From assembly GCA_963740455.1 (NCBI GenBank), contig CAVUEF010000011.1:62001-126000 (forward strand): 64,000 bases of DNA. Direction: 5' to 3'. The stretch is from Paucibacter sp963740455 (GTDB lineage: Bacteria; Pseudomonadota; Gammaproteobacteria; Burkholderiales; Burkholderiaceae_C). Within the stretch, counting starts at the first letter, position 1. Each line of letters opens with the position of its first letter. The notes beneath the pieces are model-generated. The model was given only the letters and a program-made list of their open reading frames with translations. It made no database searches and was not told where the DNA came from. The position numbers and the translations under genes were made by a program. This document shows, piece after piece, positions 16,135 to 25,380 of this stretch.

Positions 16135-17448
16135 TCACAGCGAAGTCTGGCCTGCGATCAACTTGGCGGCAGCATATCCGGACATCACGGCGCCTTCGAG
16201 GGTGGCCGGATAAGGTCCTTGCACATAGTCGCCCGCGGCAATCAAACCTGGGGCAATGCGAGCATGCGGACGCTGCAGGCCCGGCGTGCACGCGAATGTG
16301 GCGCGCTTTTCGCTCAGCACGCGAAGCAACATGGGTGGCTTCTGCCAATATTTCGCCAAGGCCTGCATGGCCTGAGCGAGGGTGGCTTGGGCCGTGCTCG
16401 CCAAACCGCGCTCCAACCACGCGCCGGCGCCGCTGATGACAAAGGCGAAACGACCCGCCGCCTGCGAGTCCCCATGCAACTGGCCCAGATCAAACACAAA
16501 TTGGGCCGGGGCCTCGGGTCCTTGGTGCAGGGCCATCATCGGCATGGGCAGGCGGCTGCCCGGGCTGTGCAGATACACGGTGACGATGGGTTCATAGTGG
16601 AGTGCGCCAGCCGTCCGGGCCCAGGCAGCATCGATCGACCCGGCCAAACGTGCCGCCTCGGCAGCTGTGCATGCAAGCACCACGGCGTCGAATATCTGCC
16701 CGTCCACCCGCCATTGCCCATCCTGCCGGCGCACCTGTCGTATGCGTTGATTCAAACGCACGCACGCGCCCTTGGTCTGCAACCAGGCGGCAGCGGGATC
16801 GGCGAGCAGTTCGCTCAGCGGCTTGCGGGCCAGCAGCAGATCGGATGAGCCGGGGCCGGAGAACAACGCGTCTTTCAATACGCGAAGAAATACCTCCGCG
16901 CTGGCCTTGGACATGGGTGTATTCAGGGCTGCGACGCACAGCGGCTCTATCAATTGCTCGCGCACCGGCTCGGGAAAGTTGGCACACAGATCGGCAACAG
17001 TGAGTCGCGAATCGCAAGAAAACCCCTTCATTGCCAACACAGCGCAATGTCGCAACATGCTCCAGCGATCGCGCCAGCGCCATTGCCGGCATGCCAGCAC
17101 AGCACGCGCAAACGCCAGCAACGGAGGTCCGCAGGGCAGACTCAGGCCTGTCATGTCCGGATAGCAAAGGCGCAGAGGCAGACGCTGCAGAACTTGATCG
17201 GGGGACACCCCGACCTGGGTCATCAAGGCCAGGCTTCGGTGGTAGGCGCCAATCAGTATGTGCTGGCCGTTGTCAAGGGTCAGGTCTTGACCGCTTTGAT
17301 CCCGGCAATGCACGCTGCGTGCACGCCCTCCCAATTTCGATGCCATCTCGTACAAGGTGACCTGGTGGCCGTCTTGTGTGGCCTGAACCGCCGCGGCCAG
17401 ACCCGCCCATCCGCCGCCGATCACGGCCACATCAAGGCGCCGCTGCAT
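16135..17448 (-). CDS. hpnE: hydroxysqualene dehydroxylase
   Basis: A 437-residue FAD amine-oxidase-like protein. The N-terminal dinucleotide-binding motif is VIGGGWAGLAAAVQA (about residues 9-23) and a second conserved part near GGRARSVHC follows. The C-terminus has AGDYVQGPYPATLEGAVMSG, where FAD and the substrate channel meet. In the HpnCDE route this enzyme reduces hydroxysqualene to squalene. Its ATG overlaps the hpnD stop by one base (TGATG). No squalene-hopene cyclase is seen in the window. Confidence 0.92.
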   Translation of the reverse strand: MQRRLDVAVIGGGWAGLAAAVQATQDGHQVTLYEMASKLGGRARSVHCRDQSGQDLTLDNGQHILIGAYHRSLALMTQVGVSPDQVLQRLPLRLCYPDMTGLSLPCGPPLLAFARAVLACRQWRWRDRWSMLRHCAVLAMKGFSCDSRLTVADLCANFPEPVREQLIEPLCVAALNTPMSKASAEVFLRVLKDALFSGPGSSDLLLARKPLSELLADPAAAWLQTKGACVRLNQRIRQVRRQDGQWRVDGQIFDAVVLACTAAEAARLAGSIDAAWARTAGALHYEPIVTVYLHSPGSRLPMPMMALHQGPEAPAQFVFDLGQLHGDSQAAGRFAFVISGAGAWLERGLASTAQATLAQAMQALAKYWQKPPMLLRVLSEKRATFACTPGLQRPHARIAPGLIAAGDYVQGPYPATLEGAVMSGYAAAKLIAGQTSL

Positions 17449-18296
17449 CAGCGTCCGCGCCAATTGGTGCGCATCGCAATCCAGAACTTGCGCAGCGGCG
17501 TCAGCGAAATGCGTTGATGCAGGACTTGAAATCTTTCTCTTTCGATCTCGTGCAGCAGTGCGCGGTAGATATTGGCCATCATGAGACCCGGTCTTTGCGC
17601 ACGCCGGTCAGCTTCAGGCAACAAGGCGAAGGCCTCGTCATAGAGGCGATTCGCACGCTGCGCCTGGAACTGCATCAATGCCGTGAAGCGTTCGCTATAA
17701 CCCCAGGGTGCCTGGCGCTTGAGGATTTCATGTGCTTTGACTTCGAACTGCTGCAACTCCGACATCGGCAGGTAGATGCGGCCGCGGCGTGCATCGTCGC
17801 CGACGTCTCGAATGATATTGGTCAGCTGCATGGCCTCGCCCAGTTTTTGGGCGTAGGCGTTGGTGCTGGCTTGGGTGCGGCCGAAGATGCTGGAAGCCAC
17901 TTCGCCCACCACTCCGGCCACCAGATAGCAGTAGCGCTCCAAGCTGGGGAAGTCGAGAAAGCGCGTCTGATCCAGGTCCATCTGGCAACCGTCGATCACC
18001 GCCAACAAGTGCCCGGGACGTATGTCATAGGTGAGCACGTGCGGCATCAGTGCGCGCATCGTCGGATGGCTTGACCGGCCCGCAAATGCGGCGCTCACCT
18101 CTTTGCGCCACCAGTCCAACTTGGCACCCGCCACGCCTGTGTCGGTGGTCTCGTCGACGACGTCATCGACCTCGCGGCAAAAAGCATAGAACGCGGTGAT
18201 GGCAGCACGCCGCTGCGGGGCCAGGAAGCGAAAGGCGTAGTAAAAGCTGGAAGCGCTACGCACGACCTTGTCCTGAACATATTGCTCAGGTGTCAT
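17448..18296 (-). CDS. hpnD: presqualene diphosphate synthase
   Basis: A 282-residue squalene/phytoene synthase family enzyme that joins two farnesyl diphosphates into presqualene diphosphate. The two Asp-rich Mg-binding motifs are intact: REVDDVVDE (about residues 41-49) and NIIRDVGDDARRGR (about 160-173). The YCYLVAGVVGEVASSIFG segment between them is typical. ATG 18296 overlaps the hpnC stop by four bases (ATGA); a longer frame to 18350 would lie inside hpnC. It is the middle gene of hpnC-hpnD-hpnE. Confidence 0.93.
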   Translation of the reverse strand: MTPEQYVQDKVVRSASSFYYAFRFLAPQRRAAITAFYAFCREVDDVVDETTDTGVAGAKLDWWRKEVSAAFAGRSSHPTMRALMPHVLTYDIRPGHLLAVIDGCQMDLDQTRFLDFPSLERYCYLVAGVVGEVASSIFGRTQASTNAYAQKLGEAMQLTNIIRDVGDDARRGRIYLPMSELQQFEVKAHEILKRQAPWGYSERFTALMQFQAQRANRLYDEAFALLPEADRRAQRPGLMMANIYRALLHEIERERFQVLHQRISLTPLRKFWIAMRTNWRGR

Positions 18297-19156
18297 TTGC
18301 TCGTGACCTTGTCGCGGTGGTTGCTCGCACGCATACGAAACGCTCGCCATGCGATGAGGGTGAGGTCGGGAGCCCGGATGGTGGGTCGGTGGGTCAGGGT
18401 GGCGTACTGCATGCGCTCGATTTTCTCAAGAATGCGCAGACCGCCTTGCACGACGAATCGTAACTCCCATCCTGCGCGACCGGGCAATCTATGCACCAGC
18501 GCTTGCCCCTCCAGCATCAAGGTCCTCGCCCAGTCGCACAGTTCGTGGATCAACAGGCGCGCTGCCGGGCCGTCCTGGCATTGGCGCAACTGTTGCGAAG
18601 TCAGACCGTGCCGTGCCAGGTCTGACTGCGGTACGTAGAGCCTGCCGCGCGGCCCGTCGACGCTGAGGTCTTGCCAGAAGTTGATCAACTGCAAGGCGCT
18701 GCAAATGGCGTCAGCACGCTGCAGTGAGTCAGCGTCGTTGACCTCGTACAAGTGCAGCAGCAGACGCCCGACCGGGTTGGCCGAGCGGCGGCAATAGTCC
18801 AGCAATTCGTTGCGATCGGCATAGTCTTGATTGGCCAGGTCTTGCTTGAAAGCGCTCAGCAAATCAATCAGCAATGGCATTGGCAGCCGGTGCGAACGCA
18901 AGGCCGTTTTCAACGGAGCCAAGACATGCGACCAACGCGTGTCGGCGGGTTCGTCGCGTGCGCACGCATGCAAGGCCTGTTCAAACGCCTGCAACTCGGC
19001 CAGTCGTTGTTGCGGGCAAGCGTCACCTTCGTCTGCAATGTCGTCCGCGGTGCGCGCAAAGCCATAAATTGCCCTCACAGTGCTACGCAGATGAGGCGGA
19101 CATAGCAACGAGGCGACCGGAAAATTTTCGTAATGTCGATGTTCCACGGTTTGCAT
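18293..19156 (-). CDS. hpnC: hydroxysqualene synthase
   Basis: A 287-residue member of the squalene/phytoene synthase family that converts presqualene diphosphate to hydroxysqualene. The Asp-rich motifs are RTADDIADEGD (about residues 35-45) and NFWQDLSVDGPRGR (about 158-171), the second with the HpnC-type Trp. The N-terminus (HRHYENFPVAS) is diagnostic for HpnC. I prefer ATG 19156; a TTG seven codons upstream is possible. It is the first gene of the squalene set and diverges from the RND pump, whose promoter lies about 70-110 bases away. Confidence 0.9.
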   Translation of the reverse strand: MQTVEHRHYENFPVASLLCPPHLRSTVRAIYGFARTADDIADEGDACPQQRLAELQAFEQALHACARDEPADTRWSHVLAPLKTALRSHRLPMPLLIDLLSAFKQDLANQDYADRNELLDYCRRSANPVGRLLLHLYEVNDADSLQRADAICSALQLINFWQDLSVDGPRGRLYVPQSDLARHGLTSQQLRQCQDGPAARLLIHELCDWARTLMLEGQALVHRLPGRAGWELRFVVQGGLRILEKIERMQYATLTHRPTIRAPDLTLIAWRAFRMRASNHRDKVTSK

Positions 19157-19221
19157 TGTCCACGCTGTGTGTGACAAGGCATGCCGGTGTGGCTGACTGG
19201 GGCCGGTCTGATCCCTGGCAA

Positions 19222-19264
19222 TTGACAGCAGCGAAGGCTCTGAATATATTACTGACCGGTCAGT
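19222..19264 (+). promoter_or_regulatory. consensus sigma-70 promoter with palindromic operator for the RND pump
   Basis: TTGACA at 19222-19227 and TATATT at 19245-19250 are separated by exactly 17 bases, a near-perfect promoter. ACTGACCGGTCAGT, a perfect 14-base palindrome, begins at the next base (19251-19264) and covers the expected start site. This is the usual position for a TetR-type repressor site in front of an RND pump. No TetR gene is found in the window. Confidence 0.8.
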
Positions 19265-19341
19265 CAGTTGATGGCTTGGATGTCTTTCCTGACATCTGCA
19301 GCCTCTGCACTTTGTTCTACTCGGATTGCTTCGAGGTCTTC

Positions 19342-20475
19342 ATGCCCAATCTCCACAAGGTCCCAAGTCTGGTTTCAGTTCTGGCTTTGACGGCGGCACT
19401 TGCCCTCGCTGCTTGCGGCAAAGCCCAGGAGGCGCCAGCCCCGGTACGTGCCGTGCGTACCGAGTTGGTGACGGTTGGCAGTGTCGGGGGAATGCATGAA
19501 TTTGCGGCCGAAGTGCGGGCCCGTACCGAGTCTCGTTTGGGCTTTCGGGTGGCAGGCAAACTGGTGCAAAGGCGCGTCAATTTGGGCGATACGGTGAAAG
19601 CCGGACAGGTGCTGGCCCAGCTCGATCCGCAGGATCTGAAACTGGCGCAGGACGCTGCCGGGGCCAATCAGGCGGCGGCGCAAGCCAACTACGAGCTCAG
19701 TCTCGCCGACTACAAACGCGCCAAGAATTTGCACGACCAGGGCTTTGTCAGCGGCGCCGACCTGGAGCGGCGCACGACCGCGCTGAAAGCCGCCCAATCA
19801 CAACTGGGTCAGGCGCGCGTGCAAACCAGAGTGCAACGCAACCAGGCAGGCTACGCCGTCCTGCGGGCCGATGTCGGTGGGGTCGTGACGAGCGTAGAAG
19901 CCGAACCCGGCGGCGTGGTGGGCGCTGGGCAGACCATCGTGCGCGTGGCGCAAGACGGGCCGCGTGATGTGGTGTTTTCGGTGCCAGAAGATAGCGTTTC
20001 AGCTTTTCGTTCTGCGGCCGAGGTGGCCGGGGCCTTGAAAGTGCGCTTGTGGGGCGGCGACCAGACCTTGCTCGACGCCAAGCTGCGCGAGGTATCGGCC
20101 GCAGCCGACGCCAGCACACGTACCTTCCAGGTCAAGGCCGAGTTGCAGTCAGCACTCGTCAAGCTCGGCCAGACCGCGACGGTGCTGCTCGCCTTTCCAG
20201 GGCCGGCTCAAGTGATCAAGTTGCCCTTGAGCGCGGTGCTCGAGTTTCAGGGGAAATCTTCGGTCTGGCTGCTCGATCCGAAATCGATGACGGTCAACAT
20301 TCAGCCTGTCGAGGTGCATGGCGCCGATGGCAATGAGGTGGTGATCACCGGTGGCTTGCAAGCCGGGCAGGAAGTGGTGACGGCCGGCGTGCATGTGCTG
20401 ACGCCCGGGCAGAAGGTCAAACGCTACGGATTGACCGAGCGCGCCGCTGCGGCTGCCCGTGCAGCCTCACGTTGA
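19342..20475 (+). CDS. RND efflux periplasmic adaptor (membrane fusion protein), lipoprotein
   Basis: A 377-residue HlyD/AcrA-like adaptor linking an inner-membrane RND pump to an outer-membrane channel. A lipoprotein signal is visible (LTAALALAAC, lipobox Cys about residue 26). The barrel-sandwich halves flank a coiled-coil hairpin (about residues 95-150, QDAAGANQAAAQANYELSLA), followed by beta-barrel and membrane-proximal parts (EGKSSVWLLD-like region near 300). I start at ATG 19342, where the signal peptide begins. The pump gene follows after 16 bases. Drug range is unknown. Confidence 0.9.
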   Translation: MPNLHKVPSLVSVLALTAALALAACGKAQEAPAPVRAVRTELVTVGSVGGMHEFAAEVRARTESRLGFRVAGKLVQRRVNLGDTVKAGQVLAQLDPQDLKLAQDAAGANQAAAQANYELSLADYKRAKNLHDQGFVSGADLERRTTALKAAQSQLGQARVQTRVQRNQAGYAVLRADVGGVVTSVEAEPGGVVGAGQTIVRVAQDGPRDVVFSVPEDSVSAFRSAAEVAGALKVRLWGGDQTLLDAKLREVSAAADASTRTFQVKAELQSALVKLGQTATVLLAFPGPAQVIKLPLSAVLEFQGKSSVWLLDPKSMTVNIQPVEVHGADGNEVVITGGLQAGQEVVTAGVHVLTPGQKVKRYGLTERAAAAARAASR

Positions 20476-20491
20476 AGCCAGGGGTGAACGC

Positions 20492-23400
20492 ATGAACAAG
20501 CCAGTCGCCTCTGCGCCGCACGACGCTTCAGCCACGGCACGTTTCAACATCTCGCGCTGGGCGCTGGAGCACGCCCCATTGACGCGCTACCTGCTGGTGG
20601 TGCTGATGGTTTTGGGTGTCGTGGCCTATTTTCAGCTGGCACAGGACGAAGATCCGCCATTCACTTTCAGGGCAATGGTTGTACAGGCCTACTGGCCGGG
20701 CGCCAGCGCGCGACAAATGGCCGAGCAGGTCACTGACAAGATCGAAAGGACGTTGCAGGAAACACCCTACGCCGACAAGATACGCAGCTACACCAAGCCG
20801 GGCGAATCGCTGACCATGTTCCAGCTCAAGGACAGCGCACCGCCCAAGGATGTGCCCAATGCCTGGTATCAGGTGCGCAAGAAGATTGGCGACATGCGTC
20901 AAACCTTGCCGGCTGGCGTGCTTGGTCCGATCTTCAACGACGAGTTTGGCGACGTCTATGGCTCCATCTACGCCTTGTCGGCAGACGGCTTCACGCGTGA
21001 AGAGTTGCGCGAGCATGCTGAAGTGGTGCGCCAACAGTTGCTCCAGGTGCCCGACGTGGCCAAGGTGGAGCTGTTCGGCGTTCAACCCGAAAAGATTTTC
21101 GTTGAAATTTCGCAAAGGCGACTGGCCCAGCTGGGCATAGACCTGAACCAGGTGTTTGCCCAACTCGCCGCCCAAAACGCTGTGGAAGGTGCTGGCGTGC
21201 TGAATGCAGGGGCCGAGAATGTGCAGGTTCGCGTGGCCGGTCAGCTGAACTCGGTCGAGGCACTGAAAGCGCTGCCGATACGCGCCATCAACCCTGTCAC
21301 CGGCGTAGTTAGCAGCCTGCGTCTGGCCGACATCGCCAAGATCGAGCGTGCGTACTCGGATCCGCCCGCCGTGATGGTCCATTACCAGGGCAAGGAGGTG
21401 ATCGCGCTGGGCATTTCAATGGCAAAGGGCGGCGACATCGTCCGTTTGGGCAAGGCGCTGAAGCAGGCGACAGCGAAGATCGAAAGGTCGCTGCCCGCTG
21501 GCGTCAAGATGATGCAGATCCAGGATCAACCCGAGGCTGTCTCGCGCTCGGTGGGCGAGTTCGTCGAGGTGCTGATCGAGGCCGTGGTGATTGTGCTGGC
21601 CGTGAGTTTCATTGCCTTGGGTTTGCACAGAAGGCCTTTGCGCATAGACATTTGGCCTGGCATGGTGGTCGGTATCACGATTCCGCTGGTGCTGGCCATC
21701 ACCTTTATCACCATGTACTTCTGGGGCGTGGGTCTGCACAAGATCTCGCTGGGCTCGCTCATCATCGCCCTGGGTCTGCTGGTGGACGACGCCATCATCT
21801 CGGTGGAGATGATGGTGCGAAAGCTCGAAGAAGGCTACGACATGATGCGAGCCGCCACCTTTGCCTACGATGTGACGGCCATGCCCATGTTGACCGGAAC
21901 CTTGATCACGGCGGCGGGTTTCCTGCCGATCGGTCTGGCTCAGTCGGCAGTCGGCGAATACACCTTCGCGATCTTCGCGGTGACGGCGGCAGCACTCGTG
22001 ATTTCGTGGCTGGTGTCGGTGTTCTTCGTGCCTTATCTCGGCTCCTTGCTGTTGCACACCCATGCGCGCACGCCGGGCGAGGTGCACGAGTTGTTCGATA
22101 CGCCGTTTTACAACCGTTTTCGCAAGGCGGTGAACTGGTGCGTCGAACATCGCTGGATCACCATCGGGCTGACCATTGCAAGCTTTGTGCTCGGACTGGC
22201 GGGCATGGGCCGGGTGCAGCAGCAGTTTTTCCCGGACTCGGTTCGGCCTGAAATCCTGGTTGACTTGTGGTTGCCGGAAGGGTCGACGATCCAGCAAAGC
22301 CAAGTGCTTGCCAAGCGGTTCGAGCAGCGCATCATGCGTGAACCCGGCGTAGCCACTGTCAGTAGCTGGATAGGCAGTGGCGTGCCGCGTTTTTACCTGC
22401 CGCTCGATCAGGTGTTCCCGCAGACCAATGTGAGCCAGGTCCTGATCCTGCCCAAGGACCTGAACGAGCGCGAAGTTCTGCGCAAGCGCCTGCCTGCTTT
22501 GCTGGCCGACGAGTTTGCCGAAGCGCGAGCCCGCGTCAAATTGTTGCCTACCGGCCCGCCGGTTGCCTATCCGGTGCAGTTCCGGGTGATGGGTACGGAT
22601 GTGAAGCAGGTGCGCGAATGGGCCGACCGGGCCAAGGCCGTGATGCGCGCCAACCCGCATATGCGCGGTGTCAACGACAACTGGAACGAATCGATCAAGG
22701 TGCTTCGACTCGACGTTGATCAGGACAAGGCGCGGGCCTTGGGGGTGAGCAGTCAGACGATCGCGCAGACCTCGCGCACGCTGCTGTCGGGCAGCACAGT
22801 GGGCCAGTACCGCGAGGGGGACAAGCTGATCGACATCGTGTTGCGCCAACCTTTGGAGGAGCGCAGCGCGATCAGCGACATCAGCAACGCCTATCTGCCG
22901 ACCAGCAGTGGTCGCGCCGTGCCGCTCACCCAGATCGCGAGGGTCAGCTTGAACTGGGAGCCTGGCGTGCTGTGGCGTGACGGCCGCAACTACGCGGTGA
23001 CGGTGCAGGGCGATGTCGTCGAAGGTATGCAGGGCCCGACCGTGTCGGCCCAACTGACGCCGCTGCTCAAAGAACTGGCTGCCAAGATGCCCGCCGGCTA
23101 TTCGATCGAGGTCGCCGGTGCGGTGGAGGAGAGCAGCAAAGGCCAAGGATCGATCGCAGCTGGCGTGCCCATCATGCTGTTCCTCACATTCACCTTGCTG
23201 ATGCTTCAGCTCAAGAGCTTTTCGCGCGCCATGCTGGTGTTTCTGACCGGTCCGCTGGGCATTGCGGGTGTGGCCGCTGCCTTGCTGATGCTCGACCGTC
23301 CATTTGGCTTCGTGGCCTTGTTGGGTGTGATTGCTTTGATGGGCATGATCATGCGCAATTCGGTGATTCTGATCGACCAGATCGAACAGGACAGGGCGCG

Positions 23401-23650
23401 CGGCGTCCCCACTTGGCACGCCATCGTCGAGGCCGCTGTGCGGCGTTTTCGTCCGATCGCGCTGACGGCCGCTGCAGCGGTGCTGGCCATGATCCCGCTG
23501 TCACGCAGCGTGTTCTGGGGGCCGATGGCGGTGGCCATCATGGGTGGATTGATTGTGGCCACCCTGTTGACCTTGCTTGCCTTGCCGGCCATGTACGCCG
23601 CATGGTTTCGGGTCAGACGACCCGCAGTGGCAAGCACGATGTCACCATAG
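20492..23650 (+). CDS. RND efflux transporter, inner-membrane pump (HAE1/AcrB-like)
   Basis: A 1052-residue proton-driven pump. The layout is standard: TM1 near residues 32-52, a large periplasmic domain, TM2-7 (about 340-560), a second periplasmic domain, and TM8-12 to the end. The TM4 segment LIIALGLLVDDAIISVEMM carries the two Asp residues used for proton relay. GVIALMGMIMRNSVILIDQI near residue 950 matches the RND repeat. ATG 20492 follows AGGGG. No outer-membrane factor gene is beside it, so it probably uses a TolC-like channel encoded elsewhere. Confidence 0.93.
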   Translation: MNKPVASAPHDASATARFNISRWALEHAPLTRYLLVVLMVLGVVAYFQLAQDEDPPFTFRAMVVQAYWPGASARQMAEQVTDKIERTLQETPYADKIRSYTKPGESLTMFQLKDSAPPKDVPNAWYQVRKKIGDMRQTLPAGVLGPIFNDEFGDVYGSIYALSADGFTREELREHAEVVRQQLLQVPDVAKVELFGVQPEKIFVEISQRRLAQLGIDLNQVFAQLAAQNAVEGAGVLNAGAENVQVRVAGQLNSVEALKALPIRAINPVTGVVSSLRLADIAKIERAYSDPPAVMVHYQGKEVIALGISMAKGGDIVRLGKALKQATAKIERSLPAGVKMMQIQDQPEAVSRSVGEFVEVLIEAVVIVLAVSFIALGLHRRPLRIDIWPGMVVGITIPLVLAITFITMYFWGVGLHKISLGSLIIALGLLVDDAIISVEMMVRKLEEGYDMMRAATFAYDVTAMPMLTGTLITAAGFLPIGLAQSAVGEYTFAIFAVTAAALVISWLVSVFFVPYLGSLLLHTHARTPGEVHELFDTPFYNRFRKAVNWCVEHRWITIGLTIASFVLGLAGMGRVQQQFFPDSVRPEILVDLWLPEGSTIQQSQVLAKRFEQRIMREPGVATVSSWIGSGVPRFYLPLDQVFPQTNVSQVLILPKDLNEREVLRKRLPALLADEFAEARARVKLLPTGPPVAYPVQFRVMGTDVKQVREWADRAKAVMRANPHMRGVNDNWNESIKVLRLDVDQDKARALGVSSQTIAQTSRTLLSGSTVGQYREGDKLIDIVLRQPLEERSAISDISNAYLPTSSGRAVPLTQIARVSLNWEPGVLWRDGRNYAVTVQGDVVEGMQGPTVSAQLTPLLKELAAKMPAGYSIEVAGAVEESSKGQGSIAAGVPIMLFLTFTLLMLQLKSFSRAMLVFLTGPLGIAGVAAALLMLDRPFGFVALLGVIALMGMIMRNSVILIDQIEQDRARGVPTWHAIVEAAVRRFRPIALTAAAAVLAMIPLSRSVFWGPMAVAIMGGLIVATLLTLLALPAMYAAWFRVRRPAVASTMSP

Positions 23651-23739
23651 CGCCTGAGTTTGCGTCGAGTCGGAACGGGCGCTTCCGCGTCGGGCGTTTT
23701 CCCTGGCGTCGCCTCGGCAGACAGTGCGGACTTTCCGAA

Positions 23740-23763
23740 TTGAATCGGCCAAGCCGCTACAAT
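23740..23763 (+). promoter_or_regulatory. weak candidate promoter for tRNA-Leu
   Basis: TACAAT at 23758-23763 is a good -10 about 68 bases before the tRNA. No well-spaced -35 is seen (TTGAAT at 23740 is only 12 bases upstream). Offered on the strength of the -10 alone. Confidence 0.3.
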
Positions 23764-23830
23764 CATCGATTTTCCGGATCGCCCTGGGCGGCCGGTCTCG
23801 CACGAGTGAGGCCGGCTCTCCATACACCTA

Positions 23831-23917
23831 GCGCGGGTGGCGAAATTGGTAGACGCACCAGGTTTAGGTCCTGACGCCTTCACCGGCGTGCCGGTTCGAG
23901 TCCGGCCCCGCGCACCA
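23831..23917 (+). tRNA. tRNA-Leu (anticodon UAG)
   Basis: An 87-base class II tRNA with encoded CCA. Acceptor GCGCGGG pairs with CCCGCGC; the anticodon loop TTTAGGT gives UAG, reading CUN and especially CUA. A long variable arm (GCCTTCACCGGCGT region) and a GGTTCGAGTCC T-arm are present. Trigger factor follows 23 bases on. Confidence 0.96.
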
Positions 23918-23940
23918 GACAACTAGATATGAGTCACAAA

Positions 23941-25248
23941 ATGGCCGTCACCGTCGAAACCCTAGAAAAACTCGAACGCCGCATCACGCTCACGCTGGCG
24001 GCAGCTGATATCAACTCGGAAGTCGAGCAACGCCTCAAGAAGCTCGCTCGCACCGTCAAAGCCGACGGCTTTCGCCCGGGCAAGGTGCCGATGAGCGTGG
24101 TGACGCAGCGCTATGGCTACTCGGTCCACTACGAAGTCATGAACGACAAGCTCGGCGCAGCGTTTGCCAGTGCCGCCAACGAAGCCAAGCTGCGCGTTGC
24201 GGGCATGCCGCGCATCGCGCAGAAAGAAAGCTCGCCCGAAGGACAGATGGATTTCGACGCGACCTTCGAGATTTATCCCGAGGTCAAGATTGGCGACCTC
24301 GGTGCAGCCGAAGTCGCACGCGTCAGCAGCGATGTGACCGAAGAAGCGATCGACAAGACGGTCGACATCCTGCGCAAACAGCGACGCACCTTCGCGCAGC
24401 GTCCTGCCGTTGAGGCGGCGGCCGAGGGTGATCGTGTCACGATCGACTTCGAAGGCAAGATCGACGGCGAATCCTTCCAGGGAGGCAAGGCGGAGGCGTT
24501 TCAGTTCCTGATCGGCGAAGGACAAATGCTGGAAGCTTTCGAAAAGGCGGTTCGCGGCATGAAGTCCGGCGAGTCCAAGACTTTCCCGCTCGTCTTCCCG
24601 GCCGACTACCACGGCAAGGATGTGGCAGGCAAGGAAGCCGACTTCATGGTGACTTTGAAGAAGATCGAGGCCCAGCATCTGCCCGAGGTCAACGAGGCCT
24701 TTGCCAAGAGTCTGGGTATCAAGGACGCGACGGTCGAATCGCTGCGCGCCGACATTCGCAAGAATCTGGAGCGTGAAGTCAAGTTCCGCGTGCTGGGCCG
24801 CAACAAGGCCGCGGTCATGGACGCGCTGGTGAGTGTGGCCGAACTGGATGTGCCCAATGCGCTGGTCGACGCCGAAGGCGAGCGCATGGTGGCCAATGCC
24901 CGTGAAGACCTGAAGAAGCGCGGCGTAAAGGATGCGGAGACCACACCGATTCCCGAGGAGATCTTCAAACCGCAGGCCGAGAAGCGTGTTCGCTTGGGGC
25001 TGGTTGTTGCCGAACTGGTGCGAGCCAACAATCTGCAGGCCAAACCTGAACAGTTGCAGTCCCACATTGAAGAAATGTCGCAGAGTTACGAGCGCCCGGC
25101 TGAAGTGGTGCGCTGGTACCTGAGCGACCGCGACCGTATGGCCGAGGTCGAGGCGGTCGTCATAGAGAACAATGTCACTGACTTCGTGTTGAGCCGCGCC
25201 AAAGTTACGGCAAAGTCTTTGCCATTCGATGAACTGATGTCGGCCTGA
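23941..25248 (+). CDS. tig: trigger factor (ribosome-associated chaperone)
   Basis: A 435-residue chaperone that binds near the ribosome exit tunnel and has peptidyl-prolyl isomerase activity. The N-terminal ribosome-binding domain includes the loop GFRPGKVP (about residues 40-47). The FKBP-type domain is at about 150-245 (EGDRVTIDFEGKIDGESFQG) and the C-terminal arms complete the length. I start at ATG 23941 (MAVTVETLEKLERR, the usual N-terminus); ATG 23929 would add four residues. It is the first of tig-clpP-clpX-lon, a common protein-quality-control order, with a terminator before clpP. Confidence 0.96.
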   Translation: MAVTVETLEKLERRITLTLAAADINSEVEQRLKKLARTVKADGFRPGKVPMSVVTQRYGYSVHYEVMNDKLGAAFASAANEAKLRVAGMPRIAQKESSPEGQMDFDATFEIYPEVKIGDLGAAEVARVSSDVTEEAIDKTVDILRKQRRTFAQRPAVEAAAEGDRVTIDFEGKIDGESFQGGKAEAFQFLIGEGQMLEAFEKAVRGMKSGESKTFPLVFPADYHGKDVAGKEADFMVTLKKIEAQHLPEVNEAFAKSLGIKDATVESLRADIRKNLEREVKFRVLGRNKAAVMDALVSVAELDVPNALVDAEGERMVANAREDLKKRGVKDAETTPIPEEIFKPQAEKRVRLGLVVAELVRANNLQAKPEQLQSHIEEMSQSYERPAEVVRWYLSDRDRMAEVEAVVIENNVTDFVLSRAKVTAKSLPFDELMSA

Positions 25249-25277
25249 TTCGATCCGAACTGTTCTTGTCGGGTCTG

Positions 25278-25316
25278 CCAGGGCACCGAGTCGCAAGGCC
25301 GGTGCCCTGGCTTTTT
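25278..25316 (+). terminator. terminator-like hairpin between tig and clpP
   Basis: CCAGGGCACCG at 25278-25288 pairs perfectly with CGGTGCCCTGG at 25300-25310 (11 bases, 11-base loop), followed by CTTTTTG. It should at least partly end tig transcription before clpP. Confidence 0.75.
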
Positions 25317-25380
25317 GAGGCCCGCTCTTGAGACCACATAATCAGTCCCCACAATACAGGCAACTTCAAGAGGATCTTTC

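Noticed and set aside
21416..23419. 667-codon antisense frame opposite the RND pump
   Set aside because: His/Gln-rich low-complexity translation typical of the reverse frame of a GC-rich gene; the plus-strand pump explains the region.
23831..23917. tRNA-Leu as an integration site
   Set aside because: No integrase, no repeated 3' tRNA fragment nearby, and the downstream genes are conserved housekeeping genes.
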